Part shown: positions 17,309 through 26,366 of the stretch, one piece after another
Position numbering within the stretch: position 1 is the first letter of the stretch
How the letters are laid out: every line of letters starts with the position of its first letter
DNA from: an uncultured Lachnospiraceae bacterium
Lineage (GTDB): Bacteria; Bacillota; Clostridia; Lachnospirales; Lachnospiraceae
Reading direction: 5' to 3'
NCBI GenBank assembly: GCA_902775555.1
Contig: CACYMQ010000009.1
Span: 1 to 55,515, forward strand
Length of the DNA: 55,515 bases
Notes under the pieces: model-generated
The model's input: the letters and a program-made list of their open reading frames with translations, nothing else
Databases searched by the model: none
What the model was told of the DNA's origin: nothing
Position numbers and translations under genes: made by a program

Positions 17309-18106
17309 ATGAGTAAAGCCGTTGAGATCCTTCGAGTGGAAGAACTGACAAAAGCATATGGTGAAAATGTGATCCTGAAGGACGTTTCCTTCTCCGTAAA
17401 GGAGGGAGAGGTCATCGTGATCCTCGGTCCTTCCGGGTGCGGCAAGAGTACCCTGCTTCGCTGCCTGAACGGACTCGAGGAGATCCAGGGCGGTAGTGTA
17501 ACCTATCGGGGATCCCGTGTAAACGGAGCGGCGGACCGGAAGGACAGGAAGTCCGCCGAGGATCTTTCTCTCATCCGGCAGAAGCTGGGGATGGTCTTTC
17601 AGAGTTACGAGCTCTTTCCGCACAAGACGATCCTTCAGAATGTGATGCTGGCTCCGGTTAAGGTTCAGAAGAGAGAGAAAGCGGAGGTTCGGGAGGAAGC
17701 ACTGTCCCTCCTTAGAAGAGTCGGCCTTGAGGAGAAGGCGGATGCATACCCCAGGCAGTTGTCCGGCGGACAGCGCCAAAGGGTTGCGATCGTCAGGGCA
17801 CTGGCCATGCATCCCGAGGTCATGTTGTTTGACGAGGTGACGGCAGCCCTTGATCCGGAAATGATCCGGGAGGTGCTGGATGTACTCCTGCAGCTTGCGG
17901 AGCAGGGGCGTACCATGGTGATCGTTACGCATGAAATGGCGTTCGCCCGTGCCGTCGCGGACCGTGTGATCTTTATGGATCAGGGAGGCATCGTGGAAGA
18001 GGGAACCGGCAGCGGGTTCTTCCTTGCCCCGAAGACAGAGAGGGCAAAACGTTTCCTTGAAACATTTACCTACAATAAGATCACCAGAAACCGGAGGATA
18101 TCATGA
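17309..18106 (+). CDS. Polar amino acid ABC transporter ATPase (GlnQ/TcyC type)
   Basis: 265 residues with Walker [10 protein letters not shown], the signature LSGGQRQR, Walker [14 protein letters not shown] (usually DEPTSALDP) and VIVTHEM. It contains an added charged loop after strand 3 ([18 protein letters not shown]). It is the partner of the two HisMQ-type permeases just upstream. Its last codons overlap the start of the ligase gene by 4 bp (ATGA), tying import to gamma-glutamyl-cysteine formation. Confidence 0.88.
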   Translation: MSKAVEILRVEELTKAYGENVILKDVSFSVKEGEVIVILGPSGCGKSTLLRCLNGLEEIQGGSVTYRGSRVNGAADRKDRKSAEDLSLIRQKLGMVFQSYELFPHKTILQNVMLAPVKVQKREKAEVREEALSLLRRVGLEEKADAYPRQLSGGQRQRVAIVRALAMHPEVMLFDEVTAALDPEMIREVLDVLLQLAEQGRTMVIVTHEMAFARAVADRVIFMDQGGIVEEGTGSGFFLAPKTERAKRFLETFTYNKITRNRRIS

Positions 18107-19335
18107 CGGACCGAGAAGTGATCGTAAATTACATAAAAGAGGGAGAAACTGACCGGCAAAGGATCGGACTGGAGCTGGAACATTTTATCCTGAATGAGAT
18201 GGAAGAGGGGATCGAATTCGATGTCCTCTCCAATCTGATTCAGAGGACAGGCTCCGAACTGGGTGCAAAGCTCAGTGTCGCTGACGGTCATGTAGTGGGC
18301 TACGATGCGGGAGACCACACTGTCAGCGTGGAACCATCCTGTCAGTTTGAGGTCAGCATCGCGCCTTATTCTTCATTGAAGAAGATTGAGGAGGTATACC
18401 GGAGGTTCCGCGCAACATGGGACCCCATCTTTACAGGGCTGGGATTTCGATTGGTTACCAGAGGACTTCATCCGGGAGTGGAGGCAGGACGGATCCGCCC
18501 CGAGGACCTTCCCCTGATCCCCAAGAACCGGTATTACTGTATGGACCGGTACTTCGTGAATTCCGGAAGATACGGCAGATATATGATGCGGGCGTCAGCG
18601 TCCACGCAGGTTTCGCTGGACTACGAATCGGAAGAGGATATGGTGCGGAAGCTGAGGCTCCTTACGATCATTTCGCCGATCCTGATGCTGATGATGGAGA
18701 ATAAATCCGATCCGGACAGCCGTCTGGACAGGGATGGCGGGAAGCATCTGCTCCGGACGCAGATCTGGGAGGATCTGGATCCGGACAGGACCGGCTTCTT
18801 CCCGGGAGCTTTTCACGGACAGTTCGGGTATGACGCCTATGCGGACCTGCTGCTCAGCCGTCCGCTGGTTGTCCTTACGGATTCGGGGACGACAACCTAC
18901 GCGGAGAGGAAGACGCTCCCGGAGCTCCTGAGTCTCTCTTCGCTGAAAGAGGATCCGAAGAGACAGAAAGAAGTGACGGAACACCTTCTCTCCATGTTCT
19001 TCCATCATATCCGCCTGAAACGATATCTGGAGGTGCGGGTGGCGGACAGCGTGCCCATAGGGAAGGCACTGGGTTATGCCGCACTGCTGAAGGGACTTTT
19101 CTACGGAGAAGGGAATCAGAAGGGCCTGGAACACCTGCTTGCGGGCTGTCTGATCGATGCGGAGGAAGCTGTCTTTCGTGCGGAGATACAAGGGGAAAAT
19201 GCAGTAATCTATTCGGGTAAGAGGATCAAAGCCTGGGTCGGGGATCTGATCCGGCTTGCAGAGGCAGGTCTTCCGGAGGAGGAGAAGAACTATCTCTCGG
19301 GACTTCGAAATGACGGGAGGGATAACGATGTGTGA
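18103..19335 (+). CDS. GCS2-family glutamate-cysteine ligase 1
   Basis: 410 residues of the GCS2 (EgtA/plant GshA-like) ATP-grasp-like fold: GLELEHFIL near the start, [36 protein letters not shown], and [10 protein letters not shown]. Such enzymes join glutamate to cysteine with ATP. It begins inside the end of the cysteine/cystine-type transporter operon. A second GCS2 gene and an amidotransferase follow, so the product may be more than gamma-glutamylcysteine. No glutathione synthetase is in the window. Confidence 0.85.
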   Translation: MTDREVIVNYIKEGETDRQRIGLELEHFILNEMEEGIEFDVLSNLIQRTGSELGAKLSVADGHVVGYDAGDHTVSVEPSCQFEVSIAPYSSLKKIEEVYRRFRATWDPIFTGLGFRLVTRGLHPGVEAGRIRPEDLPLIPKNRYYCMDRYFVNSGRYGRYMMRASASTQVSLDYESEEDMVRKLRLLTIISPILMLMMENKSDPDSRLDRDGGKHLLRTQIWEDLDPDRTGFFPGAFHGQFGYDAYADLLLSRPLVVLTDSGTTTYAERKTLPELLSLSSLKEDPKRQKEVTEHLLSMFFHHIRLKRYLEVRVADSVPIGKALGYAALLKGLFYGEGNQKGLEHLLAGCLIDAEEAVFRAEIQGENAVIYSGKRIKAWVGDLIRLAEAGLPEEEKNYLSGLRNDGRDNDV

Positions 19336-20101
19336 ATTATTTGCAGTCAGTGCGGGAGAAAAGGTCCGGGTGACCGGGCTTCTGAAGGAATTCTTCTCCC
19401 ACAGTCTGGAGCATTCCAACGGATGGGGGATCGCCGTATATGACGGGGGGACCCAGAATGTGGAACGGGAGCCGGTGCGGGCTTCCCTCAGTACCTATCT
19501 GAAAAACAGGCTGGAAGGCGGGTTTGAGGTATCCTGTATGATGGCACATATCCGCAAGGCAACCATAGGAGATGTGGAATACAGGAATACCCATCCCTTC
19601 GTAAAACGGGATGTCTCCGGACGGTCCTGGACACTTATGCATAACGGAACGATCTTCGAATCCGGTGTCCTCAGCCCCTATCTGCATCATCAGAACGGAA
19701 ATACCGACAGTGAGCGGATCCTGCTGTATCTTGTGGATCGGATCAATGAGAACCTGGAGGACGAACTGAATTCCTTTGATGTGAATGAGCGCTTTCAGGT
19801 GGCGGAGGATGTGGTCCGGATCCTCTCGCCGGGAAATAAACTGAATCTGGTATTCAGTGACGGGGAATATCTGTACATCCATAAAAATGCGGCAGGGACT
19901 CTGTATATCCGGGAGGAAAAGGGAGAGGCATACTTCTCCACACGGCCGCTGGGAAAAGGGAGCTGGAACGAGGTTCCCCAGAATCAGCTTCTGATCTATA
20001 AGAACGGTATGCGGATCTACATCGGTGAGAAGCATAACGGAACCTATGTTGAAAATGAAGAGCAGATCCGGATGCTGTACCTGGGATATTCAGGACTGTA
20101 A
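19328..20101 (+). CDS. Class II glutamine amidotransferase (EgtC/YafJ-like)
   Basis: 257 residues starting MCELFA, with Cys2 as the N-terminal nucleophile after Met removal. Other family marks are GWGIAVY, AHIRKATIG, THPF, HNGTIF and DSERIL. ATG 19328 is chosen because it puts Cys at position 2; it overlaps the ligase stop by 8 bp. EgtC removes a gamma-glutamyl group in ergothioneine synthesis; here it sits between two GCS2 genes with no EgtB or EgtD, so it probably acts on a gamma-glutamyl intermediate of another small-thiol pathway (inference). Confidence 0.85.
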   Translation: MCELFAVSAGEKVRVTGLLKEFFSHSLEHSNGWGIAVYDGGTQNVEREPVRASLSTYLKNRLEGGFEVSCMMAHIRKATIGDVEYRNTHPFVKRDVSGRSWTLMHNGTIFESGVLSPYLHHQNGNTDSERILLYLVDRINENLEDELNSFDVNERFQVAEDVVRILSPGNKLNLVFSDGEYLYIHKNAAGTLYIREEKGEAYFSTRPLGKGSWNEVPQNQLLIYKNGMRIYIGEKHNGTYVENEEQIRMLYLGYSGL

Positions 20102-20145
20102 CGGAAGGAAGTCCTTCGACCTTGAGATGAAGAAAGGAAAGATCT

Positions 20146-21558
20146 ATGATTCAGGAAGAAGAACTGACAGGCGCGATCTACAGGAAGTATATCCTGCCTA
20201 CGGAGCGTGAGTCGAAGCCGGTGGTGGGCGTGGAGCTGGAATACCCCATCGTTAATCTGCGGAACATCGGACTGTCCGAAGTGACGGAGCCGGTGGATTA
20301 CGGTGTGGTGCACCGTCTGGCGGAGGCTTTCGTTGTCCGTTTTGGTTTCCGCGCAGTCTCCCGGGATGAGGATGGAGAGATCTATCTGGCGGAGAATGAA
20401 AAGACAGGGGATACCATTTCCTTTGACTGCAGCTATAATACATTGGAGCTGTCCTTCGGGATCGAAGAGAATATCCGTATCCTGAAGCACCGCTTCGACC
20501 GTTACTATACCTTTATCGAGGAGAATCTCCTGTCGGAACGGCATACGCTGACCGGTATGGGGATCAACCCCGGTTACATGGTGAACCGGAAGGAACCGAT
20601 CCATAACGGAAGATACCGGATGCTGCTGCACCACCTGGAATCGTACCGGGAGTACGGGAACCGGATCCAGTTTCATGAGTACCCGCATTTCGGGCTCTTC
20701 AGCTGTGCCTCCCAGGTACAGGTGGATGTGGAGAAGGAACACGTTGTGGAGCTGCTCAACACCTTCAACCGTCTGGAGCCGCTGAAGGCGCTGATCTTTG
20801 CAAATTCGGTTTTTGACGCGGATCCGGATCACCGGTTCCTGGCAAGCCGCGACTACCTGTGGAAGAACAGCCTTCACGGACTGAATCCTCATAATGTGGA
20901 TGAATATGACAAAAGGCTTCATTCCGTCGATGAGATCGTCCGGTATATCGCGTCCGAAAGTCTCTACTGTCTGGAACGGGAAGGGAAATACATCAATTTT
21001 CCGCCAATCCCGATAGAGGACTATTTCCGGGGGAAAATGGTAAGAGGAGAGTATTTCGATCCGGAGGAGAGCCGGTACCGCTTTGCTTCCTTTGAGCCGC
21101 AGCTCGAGGATCTGGCATTCCTCCGTTCCTTCAAATTTAATGATCTGACCTTCCGGGGGACGGTGGAATTCCGGTCGGTCTGCGAGCAGCCGGTGCAGGA
21201 TGTGATGAGCGTAGCGGCTTTTCATGCCGGCCTGCTGCAGAAGCTTCCGGAGCTGACCCGTTTATTAAATGAAAATGTAACGCTTTATCAGCAGGGCTAC
21301 AGCGTAGGTGAATTAAGAGAGATCTTCGTCCGGAGGGAAAGAACCCGCCGCTTCGATGACGCCGCCTACTGTCTTGCGGAGGAGGTACTCCGTCTTGCGG
21401 AGGACGGACTTGCAAAAAGAGGACATGATGAGGAGGGATTCCTGGAGCCGCTGTTTGAACGGGTGGAGAGAAGAACCAATCCGGCGGAGCATTTTATAGA
21501 AAAACAGAAGGCCGGAAGGGCCTTAAGAGAGGTGATCATGGAGTACGCTGCCCATTAG
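20146..21558 (+). CDS. GCS2-family glutamate-cysteine ligase 2
   Basis: 470 residues, distinct from the 410-residue ligase upstream but with the same core: VVGVELEYPIVN, FDCSYNTLELSFG, GYMVNRKEPIHNGRY, CASQVQVDVEK, GTVEFRSVCEQP. It closes the operon from promoter 12327. Two diverged copies separated by an amidotransferase suggest two ligation steps or two acceptors rather than simple duplication. The start has AAAGGAAAG upstream. Confidence 0.82.
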   Translation: MIQEEELTGAIYRKYILPTERESKPVVGVELEYPIVNLRNIGLSEVTEPVDYGVVHRLAEAFVVRFGFRAVSRDEDGEIYLAENEKTGDTISFDCSYNTLELSFGIEENIRILKHRFDRYYTFIEENLLSERHTLTGMGINPGYMVNRKEPIHNGRYRMLLHHLESYREYGNRIQFHEYPHFGLFSCASQVQVDVEKEHVVELLNTFNRLEPLKALIFANSVFDADPDHRFLASRDYLWKNSLHGLNPHNVDEYDKRLHSVDEIVRYIASESLYCLEREGKYINFPPIPIEDYFRGKMVRGEYFDPEESRYRFASFEPQLEDLAFLRSFKFNDLTFRGTVEFRSVCEQPVQDVMSVAAFHAGLLQKLPELTRLLNENVTLYQQGYSVGELREIFVRRERTRRFDDAAYCLAEEVLRLAEDGLAKRGHDEEGFLEPLFERVERRTNPAEHFIEKQKAGRALREVIMEYAAH

Positions 21559-21666
21559 ACGGGCAAAAAACCGGGATTTTATTTGTGCATTTATGTTACA
21601 GATGCATAGTTTATTACACAAATATTAGAAACAATACATAAATATTATGAAAAAACATTAAAAGTG

Positions 21667-21695
21667 TTGCAAAATTGTTACATAATTGTTATAAT
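21667..21695 (+). promoter_or_regulatory. Sigma-70-type promoter
   Basis: TTGCAA, 17 bp, TATAAT in an AT-rich spacer, 52 bp before the coiled-coil gene. Confidence 0.75.
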
Positions 21696-21747
21696 TCTCT
21701 CCATATTCTAATTCTTTCAAAAATAAAAAGGAGAGATCAAAGAAATC

Positions 21748-22512
21748 ATGACTACCAAAAAGCTGGCTATTATGGCAATGGGTATCGTTCTGGTCTGCGG
21801 CCAATGTGATCCGCTGCTTCAGATCCATTCCGATAGCCGAAATCAGGAGGTCGGTGTAGAAGCATCTGCAGCAGGCCTCGCAGATCAGTTCCCGCAGGGT
21901 GTTCGTACCGCTACCATTTCAATGATGGAAGAGTCTGCGGATCTGATCCAGAAGGAAGCCGATGAACAGAAGGCCGAGGAAGAGGCCGAGAAGGTAAAAG
22001 CCGAGTGGATCGCTCTTCGGGAAGAGCAGGCCGCACGGAGAGAAGAAGTTAAGGCACAGGCTAAGGAAGCTGCCGAGACGAAGAAAAGAATGATCGAAGC
22101 AGCCAAGAAGAAAGAAGAAGAAGAGAAAAGAAAAATTGAGCTTGCAAAGGAAAGAGTACTTGCGGCGGATGCAACCGGAGCTACCTATAACGGAGTCCGT
22201 CTGATGTATTCGGAACCCTATGAAGCATCCAAGGGGCATATAACCAGGTCCAACGGAACGGTTCGGTTTGATGGAAACAAGGAAACCTGGTATTCCATCC
22301 ATGAGCCCGGCCAGACCGTAACGGCAGTTCGTATCCCGGGCAAGCATATTGCCAAGGACGGTACGATCCGCGATAAGGATGGATACATCTGTGTAGCAGC
22401 ATCCCAGAGATATAAGAGGATCCATACGACACTGATGACCAGCCTCGGACCGGCGAAGGTTTATGACACAGGTTGTTCCTATGGAACCATCGATATCTAT
22501 ACCGCATGGTAA
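21748..22512 (+). CDS. Exported coiled-coil protein with a 3D/double-psi-barrel-like C-terminal domain
   Basis: 254 residues. A short hydrophobic N-terminus (LAIMAMGIVLVCGQC) suggests export. Residues ~60-135 are an almost pure charged coiled coil (repeats of EEAEKVKAE and AKKKEEEEKRK). The C-terminal ~100 residues end KVYDTGCSYGTIDIYTAW, similar in logic to the end of 3D domains (DxG...IDIY) of cell-wall enzymes such as Rpf/YabE relatives. A role at the cell wall is likely; enzymatic activity is not shown. It is an isolated gene with its own promoter. Confidence 0.6.
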   Translation: MTTKKLAIMAMGIVLVCGQCDPLLQIHSDSRNQEVGVEASAAGLADQFPQGVRTATISMMEESADLIQKEADEQKAEEEAEKVKAEWIALREEQAARREEVKAQAKEAAETKKRMIEAAKKKEEEEKRKIELAKERVLAADATGATYNGVRLMYSEPYEASKGHITRSNGTVRFDGNKETWYSIHEPGQTVTAVRIPGKHIAKDGTIRDKDGYICVAASQRYKRIHTTLMTSLGPAKVYDTGCSYGTIDIYTAW

Positions 22513-22548
22513 GGATCTGACAGATAACTTATAAATAAGAATTAGAAA

Positions 22549-22589
22549 GGGAACGTTTTGAGGGTGATCGGCACCTTCGGGACGTTCCC
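22549..22589. other. Long imperfect hairpin
   Basis: GGGAACGT pairs with ACGTTCCC and an inner GAGGGTG with CACCTTC. It is followed by A-residues, not T-residues, so it is a poor terminator for the upstream gene on this strand. It lies just before promoter 2. Confidence 0.5.
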
Positions 22590-22606
22590 CAAAAAATAAT
22601 ATAAAA

Positions 22607-22640
22607 ACCTATTGACATAGTAGGTTAAAGGTGCTATTAT
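22607..22640 (+). promoter_or_regulatory. Sulfur-regulon promoter/operator 2
   Basis: ACCTATTGACATAGTAGGT (22607-22625) has perfect ACCTA/TAGGT arms over the -35 TTGACA. After 17 bp comes TATTAT (22635-22640). It drives leader peptide 2 and metY. Confidence 0.88.
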
Positions 22641-22719
22641 GTCATTGTTCCCGGAAAGAGAAGATCTGATCCGTCGGAACCATGTATGATAAGAATGAAG
22701 GAAAGGAGGCGGAAACGAT

Positions 22720-22836
22720 ATGTATAGAGCAGTATTGAAGATTGATGATCGCATGTGTTGTCGAATGTTTATCTCCCGGGCATTTCATATGGCTGGGGCG
22801 TTTGACTGCCGATGTTGCCGCCTCGTGAAAATATGA
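22720..22836 (+). CDS. Cys-rich leader peptide 2 (attenuator)
   Basis: A 38-residue frame with AAAGGAGG before the ATG. It contains RMCCRM and DCRCCRL: five Cys codons in two clusters. The sequence shares no clear homology with leader 1, so the Cys content is the common feature. The stretch 22773-22783, four codons after the first Cys pair, can pair with the downstream stem (see attenuator). Confidence 0.8.
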   Translation: MYRAVLKIDDRMCCRMFISRAFHMAGAFDCRCCRLVKI

Positions 22837-22905
22837 TCGGAAGGATCATGTCTAACCTGTAAGCCGTATGTCCGGGAGCAAGCCACACCGCCCCCGGGCA
22901 TTTTA
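22773..22905 (+). terminator. Attenuator upstream of metY
   Basis: ATGTCCGGG at 22867-22875 can pair with CCCGGGCAT at 22892-22900, followed by TTTACATT (terminator-like, weak T-run). The same strand extended to 22877 can instead pair over 11 bp with CTCCCGGGCAT at 22773-22783 inside the leader frame. The two pairings exclude each other. Confidence 0.72.
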
Positions 22906-23003
22906 CATTCCTTCCGGCAGCGGAGAGGACAGGATCGGCACAGGATATTCCAGTAGACAATAAAGAAATAAAAGAGAAAAGATATATAAAAGGAGAATAA
23001 AAA

Positions 23004-24287
23004 ATGAGCGATTACAGATTCGAAACACTTCAGTTGCACGTAGGTCAGGAACAGCCGGATCCGGCTACGGATTCCCGCGCAGTCCCCATTTATCAGACAA
23101 CCTCCTATGTGTTCAGGAACAGTCAGCATGCAGCAGACCGCTTCGGTCTTGCGGATGCGGGAAATATCTACGGAAGACTGACCAACTCCACACAGGATGT
23201 GCTGGAGAAGAGACTGGCAGCACTGGAAGGCGGTTCCGCAGCTCTGGCACTGGCCAGCGGTGCAGCAGCCATCACCTATACCATTGAGGCTCTTGCCGCA
23301 AACGGCGGTCATATCGTAGCACAGAAGACCATTTACGGCGGAAGCTACAACCTTCTGGCACACACACTTCCCCAGTATGGCATCGAGACCACATTTGTGG
23401 ATGCACATGATCTGGCAGAGGTAGAGGGCGCGATCAAGGAGAATACCAGAGCCATCTATCTTGAAACTCTCGGAAATCCGAACAGTGATATTCCGGATAT
23501 CGATGCTGTAGCAGAGATCGCACATAAGCACGGACTTCCGGTCGTTGTGGATAATACCTTCGGAACGCCGTATCTCATCCGTCCGATCGAGCATGGCGCA
23601 GATATCGTGGTTCATTCCGCTACCAAGTTCATCGGCGGTCACGGAACCACTCTCGGCGGTATCATTGTTGAGTCCGGTAAGTTTGACTGGAGCAAGAGCG
23701 GAAAATACCCGAATATCGCTGCACCCAACCCCAGCTACCATGGAGTATCCTTCTATGAGGTAGTGGGACCGGCAGCATTTGTTACCTATATCCGCGCGAT
23801 CCTGCTCCGTGATACCGGCGCTACGATCTCACCGTTCAACGCATTCCTTCTTCTGCAGGGCGTGGAGACACTGTCCCTTCGTCTTGAGAGACATGCCGAG
23901 AACACAAAGAAGGTAGTGGAATTCCTTTCCAACCATCCGCAGGTGGCAAAGGTGAACCATCCGTCACTTCCGGATCATCCGGATCATGCACTGTATGAGA
24001 AGTACTTCCCGAACGGCGGAGCATCGATCTTTACCTTTGAGATCAAGGGCGGAAAGGATGCTGCATGGAAGTTTATCGATAATCTCACCATTTTCTCGCT
24101 GCTGGCAAATGTGGCTGATGTAAAGAGCCTTGTGATCCATCCGGCATCCACCACACATTCACAGCTGACGGATGAGGAGCTCCTGGATCAGGGCATCACA
24201 CAGGGAACGATCCGTCTCTCCATCGGAACAGAGCATATCGATGATATTCTTGCAGACCTGCAGAAGGGATTTGACGCAGTTAAGTAA
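23004..24287 (+). CDS. metY: O-acetylhomoserine sulfhydrylase (homocysteine synthase)
   Basis: 427 residues, the usual MetY length. PLP-dependent Cys/Met metabolism family: AVPIYQTTSYVF, NIYGRLTNSTQDVLEKR, ETLGNPNSDIPD, VVVDNTFGTPYL, and the PLP lysine Lys208 in HSATKFIGGHGTTLGG. It makes homocysteine from O-acetylhomoserine and sulfide or a sulfur donor. The start follows AAAAGGAG. It is preceded by the Cys-leader attenuator and shared operator, so it should be made when cysteine is low. CysK follows after 142 bp. Confidence 0.92.
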   Translation: MSDYRFETLQLHVGQEQPDPATDSRAVPIYQTTSYVFRNSQHAADRFGLADAGNIYGRLTNSTQDVLEKRLAALEGGSAALALASGAAAITYTIEALAANGGHIVAQKTIYGGSYNLLAHTLPQYGIETTFVDAHDLAEVEGAIKENTRAIYLETLGNPNSDIPDIDAVAEIAHKHGLPVVVDNTFGTPYLIRPIEHGADIVVHSATKFIGGHGTTLGGIIVESGKFDWSKSGKYPNIAAPNPSYHGVSFYEVVGPAAFVTYIRAILLRDTGATISPFNAFLLLQGVETLSLRLERHAENTKKVVEFLSNHPQVAKVNHPSLPDHPDHALYEKYFPNGGASIFTFEIKGGKDAAWKFIDNLTIFSLLANVADVKSLVIHPASTTHSQLTDEELLDQGITQGTIRLSIGTEHIDDILADLQKGFDAVK

Positions 24288-24326
24288 GGGCTGTATAATT
24301 CTGGTGTCATCTGACCAAAGCCGGGG

Positions 24327-24386
24327 GATTCTTCGGCCTGCGGCCTCAGAATGACAGCCTGTCATCCTGAACGAAGTGAAGGATCT
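24327..24386. repeat. REP-like element, copy 1
   Basis: GATTCTTCGGCCTGCGGCCTCAGAATGACA faces TGTCATCCTGAACGAAGTGAAGGATC: an imperfect ~28 bp inverted repeat. A close relative is at 45336-45396 and a half-related one at 49846-49954. Confidence 0.8.
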
Positions 24387-24429
24387 TACAACCTCAGTCA
24401 TATACGAAAAAAGAAAGAAGGATAATCAC

Positions 24430-25362
24430 ATGGCAAATATCTATAAAGGAACACTTGGACTTATTGGAAATACACCGTTAGTAGAAGTAGTGAATATCGA
24501 AAAGGAACTGGATCTCAAGGCTACGATCCTGGTAAAGCTGGAATATCTGAATCCGGCAGGAAGCGTTAAGGACCGTATCGCAAAGGCTATGATCGAGGAT
24601 GCGGAGGAGAAGGGACTTCTGAAGGAAGGTTCCGTGATCATCGAGCCCACATCCGGAAATACCGGTATCGGACTGGCTGCCATCGCAGCGGCAAAGGGCT
24701 ATCGTATCATCCTGACCATGCCGGAGACCATGAGTGTGGAGCGCAGAAACATCCTGAAGGCATACGGTGCTGAGCTGGTGCTTACGGAAGGCGCTAAGGG
24801 TATGAAGGGTGCCATCGCAAAGGCAGAGGAGCTTGTGAAGGAGATCCCGGGAGGCTTTATCCCCGGTCAGTTCGTCAATCCGGCAAATCCCGCGATCCAT
24901 AAGGCAACCACGGGTCCGGAGATCTGGAAGGATACCGACGGAAATGTGGATATCTTCATCGCAGGCGTTGGAACCGGCGGAACCGTAACCGGAACCGGTG
25001 AGTATCTGAAGGAGCAGAAGCCGGATGTGAAGGTTGTTGCACTTGAGCCGGAAGATTCTCCGGTACTTTCCGAGGGTCGTGCAGGTGCGCATAAGATTCA
25101 GGGTATCGGTGCAGGCTTTGTGCCCGATGTACTGAATACGGAAGTTTTTGATGAAGTGTTTAAGGCATCCAACGATGATGCTTTTGCAACAGCCAAGCTG
25201 CTTGCAAAGAAGGAAGGGATCTCCGTAGGTATCTCCTCCGGAGCGGCTCTCTTCGGTGCGATCCAGCTGGCAAAGCGTCCGGAAAATGAAGGCAAGGTGA
25301 TCGTAGCCCTGCTTCCGGACAGCGGAGACCGTTATTACTCTACTGCGCTCTTTACAGAGTAA
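24430..25362 (+). CDS. cysK: Cysteine synthase A (O-acetylserine sulfhydrylase)
   Basis: 310 residues, typical Cys[14 protein letters not shown] lysine in NPAGSVKDR (Lys47), the substrate loop [12 protein letters not shown], phosphate-binding [12 protein letters not shown], and [10 protein letters not shown]. The ATG at 24430 gives the standard N-terminus; an upstream in-frame extension would run into the repeat element. It joins O-acetylserine from the serine acetyltransferase at 50034 with sulfide. In Bacillus CysK also partners CymR, an Rrf2 regulator; that link is only a possibility here. Confidence 0.95.
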   Translation: MANIYKGTLGLIGNTPLVEVVNIEKELDLKATILVKLEYLNPAGSVKDRIAKAMIEDAEEKGLLKEGSVIIEPTSGNTGIGLAAIAAAKGYRIILTMPETMSVERRNILKAYGAELVLTEGAKGMKGAIAKAEELVKEIPGGFIPGQFVNPANPAIHKATTGPEIWKDTDGNVDIFIAGVGTGGTVTGTGEYLKEQKPDVKVVALEPEDSPVLSEGRAGAHKIQGIGAGFVPDVLNTEVFDEVFKASNDDAFATAKLLAKKEGISVGISSGAALFGAIQLAKRPENEGKVIVALLPDSGDRYYSTALFTE

Positions 25363-25400
25363 TAACAGCCGCGCCATAAAAAATACCTCCTGTACAGAAT

Positions 25401-25431
25401 GCCCCGTCGGAATTGCCCGGCGGGGCTTTTT
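25401..25431 (+). terminator. Intrinsic terminator after cysK
   Basis: GCCCCGTCGG pairs with CCGGCGGGGC (one G-U) around AATTGC, then TTTTT. Confidence 0.92.
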
Positions 25432-25470
25432 GAACTGCCTGCCCGCAAAACGGGCCGGGTTGAACCGGGC

Positions 25471-25500
25471 TTGCCCGACCGCGCGTCCATTTGATATAAT
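25471..25500 (+). promoter_or_regulatory. Promoter of surE
   Basis: TTGCCC, 18 bp, TATAAT, 30 bp ahead of the start. Confidence 0.6.
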
Positions 25501-25529
25501 CAGGAAAGCAGGAAGAAAGGATGATGATC

Positions 25530-26246
25530 ATGGGCAGGATTCTTATAACAAATGATGACGGAATAGAGGCAGACGGTCTGCTCCGCCTGGTGAAGGAGGC
25601 AATGAAATACGGAGAAGTGTGGGTCGTGGCGCCCGACGGGCAGAGAAGCGCGTCCTCGCACTGTATCAATCTGCATGATTCCATGGAGATCCATCCCTAC
25701 CGGTATCCGCTGGAGGGAGTTACCGCCTACAGCTGCAGCGGTATGCCGGCAGACTGTATCAGGGTCGGGATCCGGTATCTGATGAAGGAGGAGCCGATGG
25801 CAGTGCTGTCGGGGATCAATAAGGGATATAATTCCGCTACGGACATTCAGTATTCCGGAACCTGCGGTGCCGCATTTGAAGGGGCATTTCAGGGATGCCA
25901 TTCCATCGCTTTTTCGGAGGGGTTTGACGGGAATCATGAGGTGACGGACCGTTACCTTCCCGAACTGTTGGAGGAACTGCTGAAAAAACCGCTGGGATAC
26001 GGGCAGATCCATAATGTGAATTTTCCGGGGTGTTCCCTTTCGGACTGCAGGGGCGTGCTCCGGGACCGCACGGTATCCCACAGCATGTTCTTCCGGGACG
26101 GATATCGCGCACTGGAACAGCTGGAGAACGGCGGGACCAGGATCATGGTTCAGGGAGTGAAGAATCTGGAATGTGAGGAAGGAACCGACATGCGGGCCAT
26201 TGTGGAGAATTATGTTTCCGTTGGGATCGCGACAAATATCAGCTGA
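25530..26246 (+). CDS. surE: 5'-nucleotidase SurE
   Basis: 238 residues beginning MGRILITNDDGIEADGL, with the metal-binding NDDG pair and the family motifs APDGQRSASSHCI (normally SGxxxS), SGMPADCIRVG and LSGINKGYN. SurE hydrolyses nucleoside monophosphates and other phosphates. ATG 25530 is preferred over 25521 because AGAAAGG is 8 nt upstream of it. It stands alone. Confidence 0.88.
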   Translation: MGRILITNDDGIEADGLLRLVKEAMKYGEVWVVAPDGQRSASSHCINLHDSMEIHPYRYPLEGVTAYSCSGMPADCIRVGIRYLMKEEPMAVLSGINKGYNSATDIQYSGTCGAAFEGAFQGCHSIAFSEGFDGNHEVTDRYLPELLEELLKKPLGYGQIHNVNFPGCSLSDCRGVLRDRTVSHSMFFRDGYRALEQLENGGTRIMVQGVKNLECEEGTDMRAIVENYVSVGIATNIS

Positions 26247-26293
26247 AATCGGGAGAAATCGGGTTAATTATTCTTAAAAAACGGGATCAGGGG

Positions 26294-26323
26294 TTGTCAT
26301 AATGTGTGATAACGTGGTATAGT
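26294..26323 (+). promoter_or_regulatory. Promoter of the 26367 gene
   Basis: TTGTCA, 18 bp, TATAGT. The decamer GGTATAGTTT occurs again about 30 bp downstream. Confidence 0.55.
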
Positions 26324-26366
26324 TTGTAATTGGGGGACAATTTGGTATAGTTTGGGGTGAGTATTC

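Noticed and set aside
22600-23003. SAM riboswitch or T-box upstream of metY
   Set aside because: No T-box sequence (AGGGUGGNACCGCG) and no SAM-I core were seen; the Cys-rich frame and competing stems explain the region better.
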